From the NCBI GenBank assembly GCA_016787065.1, contig JAEUVD010000017.1:1-53297 (forward strand): a stretch of 53,297 bases of DNA, in the 5' to 3' direction. A program made the position numbers and the translations under genes. Shown here piece after piece: positions 17,311 through 25,651 of this stretch; the first letter of the stretch is position 1, and every line of letters begins with the position of its first letter. The notes beneath the pieces are model-generated. The model searched no databases. It saw only the letters and a program-made list of their open reading frames with translations, and was not told where the DNA came from. Source of the DNA: Chitinophagaceae bacterium. Lineage in GTDB: Bacteria; Bacteroidota; Bacteroidia; Chitinophagales; Chitinophagaceae.

Positions 17311-18540
17311 TTAGTATAAAATGCGTAAACGAATAGTATGTTCAATACGCTTCAAAGCGTCAATCATTTCCGGTTGGTAATCTGTGGCGATATCCGTAAT
17401 TACATAACCTACATCGTCCAAAGTTTTCAAGTATTGCGATTGAATATTGGCATTGTACTGTGCAAAGAGGGTATTGATTTGCGCAAGAATACCAGGAACA
17501 TTTTTATGAACATGTAACATACGATGAGCTCCTTCAAAAGAGGGGAGTTGTACTTCCGGAAAGTTAACAGCTCCATAGCTATCACCTTTATTGATGAAAT
17601 TCACCATTTTTTGCGATACGAAATCACCAATATTCGCCTGCGCTTCTTCGGTACTTCCACCAACATGGGGAGTAAGAATCGTATTCGGTAAATTTCGTAA
17701 CGGGCTTTCAAAAGGTTCATCATTATTTACCGGTTCATACGGATACACATCAACTCCTGCGCCCACCACTTTGCCCGATTGAACCGCATGTTGTAGCGCG
17801 TGGGTGTTCACTACATGACCGCGAGAAAGGTTAAGAAAAATTACCCCATCTTTCATACATTCAAATTCTCGTTCGTTTATTAAATGTTCATTTTCTTTTC
17901 GTCCATCAACGTGCATACTAACTACATCGGAAATGGCTAAAAGTTCATGGAGTGAAGTGCATTTTTTGGCATTACCCAAGGCAAGTTTATCTACAATATC
18001 ATAATAACATACTTGCATGCCAAGAGATTCTGCTAGCACCGAAAGTTGCGCACCAATATTACCATAACCCACAATACCCAACGTTTTACCGCGCACTTCA
18101 AAACTATTACGTGCACTTTTATCCCAAATTCCTTGATGCAATAAATTACTTTTCGTGTACACATTACGAATCAGAATCAACATTTCTCCGATAGCAAGCT
18201 CAACTACAGAACGGGTATTGCTATATGGTGCGTTAAATACCGGAATGCCCAAATGCGCTGCGTTGGCAACCGCCACTTGATTGGTGCCGATGCAATACGT
18301 TCCAATGCATAATAACTTCTTGGCTGCTTGCAATACCGTTGGGGTAATACTTGTTTTGGAACGAATACCCAGAACATGTATTTCCGGAATGACTTGCAAT
18401 AATTCTTCCTCAGTTAAGGCACCACTGCGCTTTTCAACTTGATATTCTTCATTGGAAAAAATAGATGTTGCGTTGGCATGAATATTCTCCAGTAGTAAAA
18501 CCTTGATTTGATTTTTGGGAAAGGAAAGTTGTTTAGCCAT
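17311..18540 (-). CDS. serA: D-3-phosphoglycerate dehydrogenase with ACT domain
   Basis: The enzyme catalyses the first committed step of serine synthesis: NAD-dependent oxidation of 3-phosphoglycerate. It has 409 residues. The NAD-binding motif GIVGYGNIG is at 155-163, the catalytic Arg in NLSRGHVVN (R240), the acidic partner in the following segment, and the catalytic His in TPHVGGSTEE (H292). Residues about 340-409 form an ACT domain (MLHVHKNVPGILAQIN), the usual site of serine feedback inhibition, so the length matches the E. coli-type enzyme. It overlaps serB by 8 nt, implying translational coupling. Confidence 0.95.
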   Translation of the reverse strand: MAKQLSFPKNQIKVLLLENIHANATSIFSNEEYQVEKRSGALTEEELLQVIPEIHVLGIRSKTSITPTVLQAAKKLLCIGTYCIGTNQVAVANAAHLGIPVFNAPYSNTRSVVELAIGEMLILIRNVYTKSNLLHQGIWDKSARNSFEVRGKTLGIVGYGNIGAQLSVLAESLGMQVCYYDIVDKLALGNAKKCTSLHELLAISDVVSMHVDGRKENEHLINEREFECMKDGVIFLNLSRGHVVNTHALQHAVQSGKVVGAGVDVYPYEPVNNDEPFESPLRNLPNTILTPHVGGSTEEAQANIGDFVSQKMVNFINKGDSYGAVNFPEVQLPSFEGAHRMLHVHKNVPGILAQINTLFAQYNANIQSQYLKTLDDVGYVITDIATDYQPEMIDALKRIEHTIRLRILY

Positions 18541-19201
18541 GCAGCGAATTTAGGAGTTCATGAAGAGAAAAAATAATTTGATCGTACTGTGGTATTGAAT
18601 CACTGCGATTACAATGTTCGGCATATAAAATAAATTGGGTGGCTTTACCTTTTTCTTTCATTTCGTAATCCGTATAGCCATCACCAATAACTATAATTTC
18701 TCCATGCAATGGTAGCGTTTGAAGCGCAATTACTTTACCCTGATCGCGCGATAAAGCAGCTTCGTCATCGGCTAGTAAAATTCCGTTTTCTTGTTCTATA
18801 AAACGATTAGCAAAAACATGTTCCGACTTAATACCAATTTCTTCTACCACAGGAATAATATACTCTTCAAAGCCTCCGGATATGACAAATATATTATCGC
18901 GATGCGTTTGAAAGAAGTCTTTATGTTCTTTAAAAGAAGCGGATATTTTAGTTTTCAGAACAGGTATTAGCCAATCAATATCGTGTTTAGTTAATTGCAG
19001 TGCATTCATTCGTTCTTTTAAAGCATCACGAAAAGAAAGATCACCCTGCATGGCTTTGGAGGTGAGTGAAGCTATAAGCTGAACTAGGTTCAATCGTGCT
19101 TCATCCGTCAGTTGTGCACCTTTATGTTCCGCTAATACATCGAGCGCCTCAACGGATGTAATCGTACTATCGAAATCGAAAATAAAATAACGTTGCATCA
19201 T
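18533..19201 (-). CDS. serB: Phosphoserine phosphatase (HAD family)
   Basis: SerB dephosphorylates phosphoserine to L-serine, the last step of the pathway. The ATG at 19201 gives 222 residues and begins 2 nt after the preceding gene's stop; the in-frame TTG at 19213 would overlap that gene. HAD motif I is FDFDSTIT (residues 8-15), motif II is the ISGG segment, and motif III/IV is IVIGDGYTDYEM. A helical cap (about 25-90) fits SerB. The 3' end overlaps serA by 8 nt. Confidence 0.9.
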   Translation of the reverse strand: MMQRYFIFDFDSTITSVEALDVLAEHKGAQLTDEARLNLVQLIASLTSKAMQGDLSFRDALKERMNALQLTKHDIDWLIPVLKTKISASFKEHKDFFQTHRDNIFVISGGFEEYIIPVVEEIGIKSEHVFANRFIEQENGILLADDEAALSRDQGKVIALQTLPLHGEIIVIGDGYTDYEMKEKGKATQFILYAEHCNRSDSIPQYDQIIFSLHELLNSLHG

Positions 19202-19203
19202 GT

Positions 19204-20604
19204 TTATTCCCAAATTTTGCCGGGGTTTAGGATGCCATTTGGATCAAAGGCATGTTTAATGTTTCGCATAAGTTGCAATTGAGATTCAGGAAATAGAATC
19301 GGCATATATTCTTTTTGTACATAACCAATACCATGCTCTCCACTAATAGTACCTTTTAGTTTTTTGCATAATTGAAAAATTTCTCGAATAGCTTCTTTCA
19401 CTTCATGGTTCCAGAAATGATCGGATAAGTCATCTTTCAAAATATTCACATGCAAATTTCCATCGCCGGCATGACCATAGCAAACAGTTCTTACCTGATA
19501 ACGAGCGGCTATTTCTTTAACGCCTTCATATAATTCCGGTAAAGAAGCACGAGGAACAACCGTATCTTCTTCTTTATAAATATTATCGCGCTTGGTTGCT
19601 TCGCCAATACTCCGACGTAATCGCCAGAAATAATTTTTCTTTTCTTCACTATCGGCTAGCAACATATCGGTGCAATGATGTTGATCTAACACCTCGTAAA
19701 TTTCTTCTGTATCTTTTTCCAAAACAGCTAAGTCTTTTCCATCTACTTCAATTAATAAATATGCTTTGGTTTCCGGTTTTTGGTCAAAGGTTAATCCGGT
19801 TAATTGTGCCGACAATTCGAAAGCAATAGGTTCTACAAATTCACATACTGATGGATTACAACCTGCTCTGAACAAGGCACTAACGGCTTTGCAAGCATCG
19901 GTAGCAGCATTAAAACTAGCTAGCATTAGCATGTTAAATGGTGGTAAAGCAATAACTTTAAAAACAATTTTGGTAATAACGGCCAAGGTGCCTTCGCTAC
20001 CTATGAGGAGATGTGTAAGGTTATATCCGGTTGAGTATTTTAAGGTATTTGCACCTGTCCAGATTACCTCTCCATTTGGTAAAACTACTTCTAAGTTCAA
20101 CACATAATCTCTCGTGGTCCCGTACTTCACGGCTTTGGGGCCACCGGAAGCATGGGCTACATTGCCTCCTAAAAAACACGAACCTTTACTTGCAGGGTCG
20201 GGAGGGTAGTATAATTGATGTTTGAATAATTCTTGTTGAAGTTCTTCATTAATAACACCGGGTTCAACACATACTTGTAAGTTTTGTACATCGATATCCA
20301 GAATCCGATTCATTTTTTCCAAGCTTAATACGATACCGTTATAAATGGGCAGCGCTCCTCCACTGAGACCGGTGCCGGCGCCTCTGGGCGTAACCGGAAT
20401 GCGATGATGATTACAATACGAAAGGATGGAGGCTACTTGTTCCGTATTATTCGGTTTTAATACAAGATCAGGTGTGAAATGAAAATCTTCGGTATGGTCG
20501 TGTGTGTAACGTTCAAATTCTTCTTGATTCGCTATATGCCAATTGGATACATCTACCAAGGAGGTTAAGTGTTCAATATCCTCTGATGATACTTGCTTAA
20601 ACAT
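19204..20604 (-). CDS. FAD-linked 2-hydroxyacid dehydrogenase (GlcD / D-2-hydroxyglutarate dehydrogenase type)
   Basis: The ATG at 20604 (466 residues) is preferred over an upstream TTG because a perfect -7 box (TATATTTG, 20609-20616) lies 4 nt before it. The FAD-binding domain has TPRGAGTGLSGGALP and LGGNVAHASGGPKAVKYG. The C-terminal domain carries the metal-site motifs GHAGDGNLHVN and ISGEHGIGY. The family oxidises D-2-hydroxyacids (glycolate, D-lactate or D-2-hydroxyglutarate) and passes electrons to a quinone or flavoprotein. It is first in the serB-serA-serC operon. SerA-type enzymes are known to reduce 2-oxoglutarate to 2-hydroxyglutarate, so recycling that product is the most plausible role; D-lactate or glycolate oxidation is the alternative. 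Confidence 0.88.
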   Translation of the reverse strand: MFKQVSSEDIEHLTSLVDVSNWHIANQEEFERYTHDHTEDFHFTPDLVLKPNNTEQVASILSYCNHHRIPVTPRGAGTGLSGGALPIYNGIVLSLEKMNRILDIDVQNLQVCVEPGVINEELQQELFKHQLYYPPDPASKGSCFLGGNVAHASGGPKAVKYGTTRDYVLNLEVVLPNGEVIWTGANTLKYSTGYNLTHLLIGSEGTLAVITKIVFKVIALPPFNMLMLASFNAATDACKAVSALFRAGCNPSVCEFVEPIAFELSAQLTGLTFDQKPETKAYLLIEVDGKDLAVLEKDTEEIYEVLDQHHCTDMLLADSEEKKNYFWRLRRSIGEATKRDNIYKEEDTVVPRASLPELYEGVKEIAARYQVRTVCYGHAGDGNLHVNILKDDLSDHFWNHEVKEAIREIFQLCKKLKGTISGEHGIGYVQKEYMPILFPESQLQLMRNIKHAFDPNGILNPGKIWE

Positions 20605-20608
20605 GAGG

Positions 20609-20616
20609 CAAATATA
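20609..20616 (-). promoter_or_regulatory. -7 promoter box of the serine operon
   Basis: TATATTTG on the minus strand matches TAnnTTTG perfectly and ends 4 nt before the ATG at 20604, implying a leaderless or near-leaderless message. Confidence 0.65.
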
Positions 20617-20756
20617 GGATGTTATGTTTGAGGGAAAGAGACAAGACAATGTAGATTATTGTGTTTTGATCGGCATGTAATTTAAGCACAAGGTATAGGT
20701 GCTATTTGCGGGAAATGTCTATATTGGAATAGCGCTTGAATCAAACTTATTTTTTG

Positions 20757-20764
20757 TACTTTTA
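20757..20764 (+). promoter_or_regulatory. -7-like promoter box
   Basis: TACTTTTA (one mismatch to TAnnTTTG) ends 4 nt before the ATG at 20769. Confidence 0.5.
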
Positions 20765-20768
20765 GATA

Positions 20769-21509
20769 ATGAAAATGTTTAGTGTATTTCCAGTTCTTAT
20801 TATTTTGGGTTTAATTTCAAGCACTTTATTCGCCCGTTCTAATTTCGCCTTAAGCATTGGAACCGGATATATTGAATACAACCCGAAGAAAGATCAGCAC
20901 TTTTATTCCACATCTCAAACACGTTGGAATCAAACTATGTTTTATACAACGGATACAAAATTTAGTTTTTTAAATCCTTATTATGTTTCAAAAGCGAATA
21001 CGTGTGGCTATAGTTCACCGGTTTTATATTTTACTTTTCAGGCTTTAAAAGATTTTGCGTTACGTTTCTCTTATCAACGATCTGCATTTAAAAATAAAGA
21101 AGTAATACCGCAAACATCTATTTATCCGGGTTCCGGTTTTTGGACTATGCCTATAACCGTGTATAATTTATCCTATATCTATACTATGAATGATTATCAT
21201 GCGGGTTTCTCTTTTCAGTTCAACCCAAAGAATAGAATAAAAATTTACGCCGGATTTGATATAACCTTATTCACTTATACTAGCAACCTTAATTATTTGA
21301 ATAAGATGAACCATGAAGATGAGAACAGCTTTCAAGGTGAACAGGTTATTAGAAAAGATCGTTATTATGGTTCAACCTATTTTTTAGGTTTGCAAACGTC
21401 GCTCTGTAAAAACCTGCTACTTAATTATGAATGCTCCGGTGTTATTAGTCATGAAGCACTCTATTATATTCGTCCGTTAAGCAGACTTTCTTTAGGATTT
21501 CAGTTTTAG
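20769..21509 (+). CDS. Predicted outer-membrane beta-barrel protein, family not recognised
   Basis: The product has 246 residues and an N-terminal signal (about 1-22, ending TLFA). The body is rich in aromatic, alternating strands (for example FALSIGTGYIEYN, LYFTFQALKDFALRFSY) and ends LSLGFQF, a typical barrel-closing strand. No enzymatic motif was seen. It is transcribed alone, between the divergent serine operon and the convergent porin gene, with which it abuts exactly (21509/21510). Confidence 0.65.
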   Translation: MKMFSVFPVLIILGLISSTLFARSNFALSIGTGYIEYNPKKDQHFYSTSQTRWNQTMFYTTDTKFSFLNPYYVSKANTCGYSSPVLYFTFQALKDFALRFSYQRSAFKNKEVIPQTSIYPGSGFWTMPITVYNLSYIYTMNDYHAGFSFQFNPKNRIKIYAGFDITLFTYTSNLNYLNKMNHEDENSFQGEQVIRKDRYYGSTYFLGLQTSLCKNLLLNYECSGVISHEALYYIRPLSRLSLGFQF

Positions 21510-22916
21510 TTAGAGTCTAAATAAAAGAGCCAAAATGATTTTTGTTTCTTGTTTAACTAAATCAGGTCGCCAACTTGGGTCTAATGTTGCAGTGGTATAT
21601 CCTGTTTGAGAAGTAACGCCGCCATGACCAGCAAAGTAGGGTACACTGGCATTCCGATTTACTAACTCTACACGGAAGGTGGTACTTTGATTAGGCATAT
21701 AATCTAAGTTCATAGAACAATCCCATCCCCAAAATGAATCGCCTGGATTTGCAGAGAAGGGAAACGCACCTTCTGTTTTGGTTGGGTCATTAGGATTGGG
21801 TAATGGACTCGCTTGACCGGTAGGATACAACACCAAATAGCGCCCCGGATTTTTTAGCACACCACCGCCACAGGTAAAGGCCAATTTATTGTGATGAAAC
21901 CAAACACGGTGATAAGCCATTGCACTTAGAAAGTACTGCGCAGGTTTTGTGGAATCATTGGTTACAAAACCGTTTACACCACCGCCCTTTTCAAAACCAA
22001 TATCAGCAGTTAACGAAAAAGCCATTTGGGTTATTCCGTTTTTTTTTGCTTTGTTATAGTATCGGTATAAGCAACTATTATCACTATGAAATCGTTTACG
22101 TGATTTTATACCGGCCGCATCGGTTCCATAATAGTTATTAGTAAGAATTTTGAAATTACTATGAGGTATGTAAGTTATGTTACCACCAACGCCGGGCATC
22201 TGATTAAACTTACCATAACTCTGCCATCCATTAATGATCCAGGGTTCAATTTTAAGATGTGGTGTTGGATGAAATTGGAAACGAATACCATTAAAAAACC
22301 AAGGTGTATTATCGGAAGTAAAGGAGGCTTGATACTCCCAGTTTTCCGCTTGATAAAAAGAGTTTAATCCAATGTACGACATAAACAATCCGGCATCAAT
22401 ATTTATTCCATACCATTTGTTGATATGATAACCGGCATAGGCTTCACTTAGATAACGATATACATTGGCTAATTGATACTGCCCCCGATAAATGCTATAG
22501 TCGTTTCGTGGAACCACGGTGCTTCGAGTTCCGAATTGCGTCATGATGCGGGCATGCGAATTTTTGTAATTGAAATCACCTCCAACATGTAATGCTGCAA
22601 GTTGTACCTCATTATGACGAGCGAGTGCGGTACTACCAACAACGGTATGATCGATAGGATTATGGAAAGAGTAATTGTAATTAACATCAACTAAAATGGA
22701 AGGTGTAAAGTACTGCGATGTTTTCCATATATTTTCTTTTCTTCGATCGCTACCATTGGCCCAGGTTAAGTAGAGGCCTTCAAAAGGCTCTCCTTTCTGA
22801 TTATTATTCACTTGGGCATTTTCCAAGTAGGTCAACGAATCTAATTGGTTGCTACTATTCTGAGCAAAACTATTCAACGCAAGTAACGCTGCAAATAAGG
22901 ATGTTATTAATTTCAT
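21510..22916 (-). CDS. OmpL-like beta-barrel porin-2 (BBP2-type)
   Basis: The product has 468 residues, a signal peptide (1-18, ending NSFA) and a long barrel with repeated aromatic strands (YNYSFHNPIDH, GIRFQFHPTPHLKIEPWIING) ending KIILALLFRL. It resembles the Bacteroidota BBP2 porin group. The ATG overlaps the kup stop codon (ATGA, 22913-22916), so its translation is coupled to the potassium transporter. That arrangement suggests a role in K+ or general ion passage through the outer membrane, which is an inference. Confidence 0.75.
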   Translation of the reverse strand: MKLITSLFAALLALNSFAQNSSNQLDSLTYLENAQVNNNQKGEPFEGLYLTWANGSDRRKENIWKTSQYFTPSILVDVNYNYSFHNPIDHTVVGSTALARHNEVQLAALHVGGDFNYKNSHARIMTQFGTRSTVVPRNDYSIYRGQYQLANVYRYLSEAYAGYHINKWYGINIDAGLFMSYIGLNSFYQAENWEYQASFTSDNTPWFFNGIRFQFHPTPHLKIEPWIINGWQSYGKFNQMPGVGGNITYIPHSNFKILTNNYYGTDAAGIKSRKRFHSDNSCLYRYYNKAKKNGITQMAFSLTADIGFEKGGGVNGFVTNDSTKPAQYFLSAMAYHRVWFHHNKLAFTCGGGVLKNPGRYLVLYPTGQASPLPNPNDPTKTEGAFPFSANPGDSFWGWDCSMNLDYMPNQSTTFRVELVNRNASVPYFAGHGGVTSQTGYTTATLDPSWRPDLVKQETKIILALLFRL

Positions 22917-24886
22917 TTCGTTTCTATTTTTCGGGTGAGTGTAATGGTATTGTTTGGCTGATATATGAGTGGTACTTGTTCGGTAACCACATCGCTTTTG
23001 TCTAAACCGAAAGCGGCTTCGTCGGATTGACCTAATTGCTTCAGTAAAAAATATCCGTTGAGTAGTAATCCTTCTTTGATAGCAAATTCATTTTCTACCG
23101 ATAAAAATTTCTCAATGATTACAAATTTGAAATCGGCTTCGTTATTGTATTTTGTAGAGCCATCCGGACGAATATGTAAATTCAACTCTTTGCGTTCTAC
23201 TAATTCTTGCACTATTTTCTTAAAGTATAATTCTGATTTAGGTTGAATACGAAATCCAATATGAATGGTAACTTTTATTACTTTGTCGTCTATTAATTCC
23301 GTAACATCGTAATAAAGATCAAACGGCTGACTTGTTCTATTAAGATGTAAGAACCAGTAAACATCGGCCCGTTTGGGTTTTTTTGAGAAGATAGATTTGA
23401 TAATCTTTTCTTCGATCTGATGATGCTGATTAGCTTTTGTAAGATAGATTAAATGGGTAGAGAATTTTGGAATGTCTTCGTCTAACGACAGCATGTTTAA
23501 TTGCGCACTGTATTTTCCAAGGTCAATAAATTTGGTGAATCGATTATTTATTTTTCTCGCCTTAAACCAAACATACATAGCTAAGAAAATAAACAGCTCA
23601 AAGAAAAGAAACATCCATCGTTCTTTTATTTTGGCTACATTGGCGAGGAAGAAGGAAGACTCAACTAAACCAAAAAGTAGCAATAACAAAGAGAGTGTTA
23701 TTCGATTCCATTTTCTGATATATCGTAAATAATATGACAGTAGAATTGTGGTCATAATCATCGTAACTGTTATACTAAAGCCATAGGCGGCTTCCATATG
23801 TTCAGATGATTTAAAATATAAAATCATGAGTACACAGCCTGCCCAAAGAATGGTATTTACACTGGGTATATAAATTTGTCCTTTTGAATTACTGGGTTGT
23901 CGCACTGCTACACGAGGCCAGAAATTCAGGTTCATCGCTTCACTTATTAATGTATAACTACCGCTTATTAAAGCTTGTGATGCTATGATGGTAGCCAAGG
24001 TTGCAAGCAAAATGCCCGGCAGAAGCAACCAATGCGGCATGATTTCAAAAAATGGATTTCTTCCTTCGAGGTATTGTCCACCGGAATGTAATATCCAAGC
24101 AGATTGTCCGAGGTAATTTAGAATCAAAGCGATTTTTACATAGGCCCATGAATACCGAATATTTTTTCTACCGCAATGTCCTAAATCTGAGTAGAGAGCT
24201 TCCGCTCCGGTAGTGCACAGAAACACAGCTCCTAAGAGCCAAAATCCTTTTGGATATTGTGCGAGGAGTTGATAGGCATAATAGGGGTTGAACGCTTTAA
24301 GTACTTCGTGATGTAATGTAACTTGATAAATGCCTAGCACGGATAACATAAAAAACCATAGCAACATTACCGGACCAAACGCTTTACCAACAAGGTTTGT
24401 ACCAAATCGTTGAAAGAAGAATAGGAGTGATAAGATAATAATAACCATGGTTATAGTTACCGTATTGCCGGGTTTAAAAACGGTTTCTAACCCATGTACA
24501 CCCGACAAACCTTCGATTGCGCTTGCTACTGAAATAGGTGGTGTAATAATGCCATCCGCGAGCAGGGTGGTAGCACCTAAAATGGCAATAATGCTTAAAC
24601 CTTTCGAATATCTTTTTACTAAGGCATATAAGGAAAAAATACCACCTTCTCCCTGGTTATCAGCCTGAAGAGTTAACCAAATATATTTAATGGAGGTTTG
24701 CAATACTAAAGTCCAAATAATACATGAGATGCCACCGTAAATAAGTGTATCTGAAATAGGTTTAGTACCTACTATTGCTTTGAGTACGTATAGCGGACTC
24801 GTACCGATATCGCCATAAATAATTCCAAGTGCAATGAGTATTGAAGTGGCTGTAATTTTGCTTTTATGAATCGAATGAGATTCCAT
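22913..24886 (-). CDS. kup: Kup/Trk-type potassium uptake protein
   Basis: The ATG at 24886 gives 657 residues; a TTG 7 codons upstream (24907) is less likely. Kup proteins import K+, probably with protons, through about 12 membrane helices. Family hallmarks are ALGIIYGDIGTSPLYVLKA near residue 19-37 and ADNQGEGGIFSLYAL. The C-terminal ~200 residues form the usual soluble domain. Downstream is a coupled porin; upstream (87 nt) is a KdpE-like regulator with its kinase, on the same strand, so the locus combines K+ sensing and K+ transport. Confidence 0.95.
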   Translation of the reverse strand: MESHSIHKSKITATSILIALGIIYGDIGTSPLYVLKAIVGTKPISDTLIYGGISCIIWTLVLQTSIKYIWLTLQADNQGEGGIFSLYALVKRYSKGLSIIAILGATTLLADGIITPPISVASAIEGLSGVHGLETVFKPGNTVTITMVIIILSLLFFFQRFGTNLVGKAFGPVMLLWFFMLSVLGIYQVTLHHEVLKAFNPYYAYQLLAQYPKGFWLLGAVFLCTTGAEALYSDLGHCGRKNIRYSWAYVKIALILNYLGQSAWILHSGGQYLEGRNPFFEIMPHWLLLPGILLATLATIIASQALISGSYTLISEAMNLNFWPRVAVRQPSNSKGQIYIPSVNTILWAGCVLMILYFKSSEHMEAAYGFSITVTMIMTTILLSYYLRYIRKWNRITLSLLLLLFGLVESSFFLANVAKIKERWMFLFFELFIFLAMYVWFKARKINNRFTKFIDLGKYSAQLNMLSLDEDIPKFSTHLIYLTKANQHHQIEEKIIKSIFSKKPKRADVYWFLHLNRTSQPFDLYYDVTELIDDKVIKVTIHIGFRIQPKSELYFKKIVQELVERKELNLHIRPDGSTKYNNEADFKFVIIEKFLSVENEFAIKEGLLLNGYFLLKQLGQSDEAAFGLDKSDVVTEQVPLIYQPNNTITLTRKIETK

Positions 24887-24915
24887 GGTAAACGATTGAG
24901 AATGCAAACGTCTAT

Positions 24916-24944
24916 CACGCTTACGTGTGTTCTGATAAAGAACA
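24916..24944. promoter_or_regulatory. Two adjacent inverted repeats upstream of kup
   Basis: CACG-CTTA-CGTG (24916-24927) is followed directly by TGTTCT-GATAA-AGAACA (24928-24944), both perfect inverted repeats. They lie between the regulator stop (24974) and the kup start (24886), 30-58 nt upstream of kup. They could be an operator or an RNA hairpin; there is no T-run to make a terminator. Confidence 0.35.
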
Positions 24945-24973
24945 AGGCACTTGGTATAAAGAAATTATAAAGA

Positions 24974-25651
24974 TTACATAAAACGATAACCAATACCACT
25001 TTCCGTGATAATATGTTTCGGATGGGTGGCATCATCTTCTATCTTCTTCCGCAAGGTACCTATAAACACCCGCAGGTATTGTGCTTCAGTTTGTCCACTT
25101 GAACCCCAAATCGCTTGGAGCAAAAAAGGCTGAGTGAGTACTTTTCCAACATGCATCATGAATAAACTTAGTAATTTATATTCCGTTGCAGTTAGCTTGA
25201 CTTCTTCTTGATTTTTGGTTACACGATGGGAGACAAAATCTATGGTAATGTCGTTACAAGTGATAATCGGTTCACCCGGAACAACCTGATTACGTTTAAT
25301 AGCATTACGTACTCTGGCAATTAATTCCGCCGAACGAAAGGGTTTCGTTAAGTAATCGTCGGCACCGGCATCTAATGCTTTCACAATGATGTCTTCAGTA
25401 TCAATAACCGATAAAATAAGTACCGCTTGATGAAACCATATTTTTAAATCTGAAAGTACTTCTAAACCATGCCGATCAGGCAATTCAAGATCAAGTAAAA
25501 TGATATCGGGTTTATGGCTTGCAGCCATAGCTAAACCAGTTCTTGCATTGTCGGCCAATAGTACCTGATACCCTTGCGATTCAAAGGTAATCTCCAGAAG
25601 TTTCCTTATTTGTGGCTCGTCGTCAATTACGAGAATGTTTGATTTATTCAA
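24974..25651 (-). CDS. KdpE-like OmpR-family response regulator
   Basis: The product has 225 residues: a receiver domain with acidic pair D10/D11, phosphoacceptor D54 (ILLDLELPD), S81 and K103 (LTKPF), then an OmpR-type winged helix (about 130-225, with QYLRVFIGTLRKKIEDD and ESGIGYRF). That C-terminal pattern is closest to KdpE. The start must be the TTG at 25651: a TGA lies 2 codons upstream and the next ATG (residue 42) would remove the phosphorylation pocket residues. It overlaps the kinase gene by 8 nt. With kup directly downstream, control of K+ uptake is likely; no kdpFABC genes are in the window. Confidence 0.88.
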   Translation of the reverse strand: MNKSNILVIDDEPQIRKLLEITFESQGYQVLLADNARTGLAMAASHKPDIILLDLELPDRHGLEVLSDLKIWFHQAVLILSVIDTEDIIVKALDAGADDYLTKPFRSAELIARVRNAIKRNQVVPGEPIITCNDITIDFVSHRVTKNQEEVKLTATEYKLLSLFMMHVGKVLTQPFLLQAIWGSSGQTEAQYLRVFIGTLRKKIEDDATHPKHIITESGIGYRFM

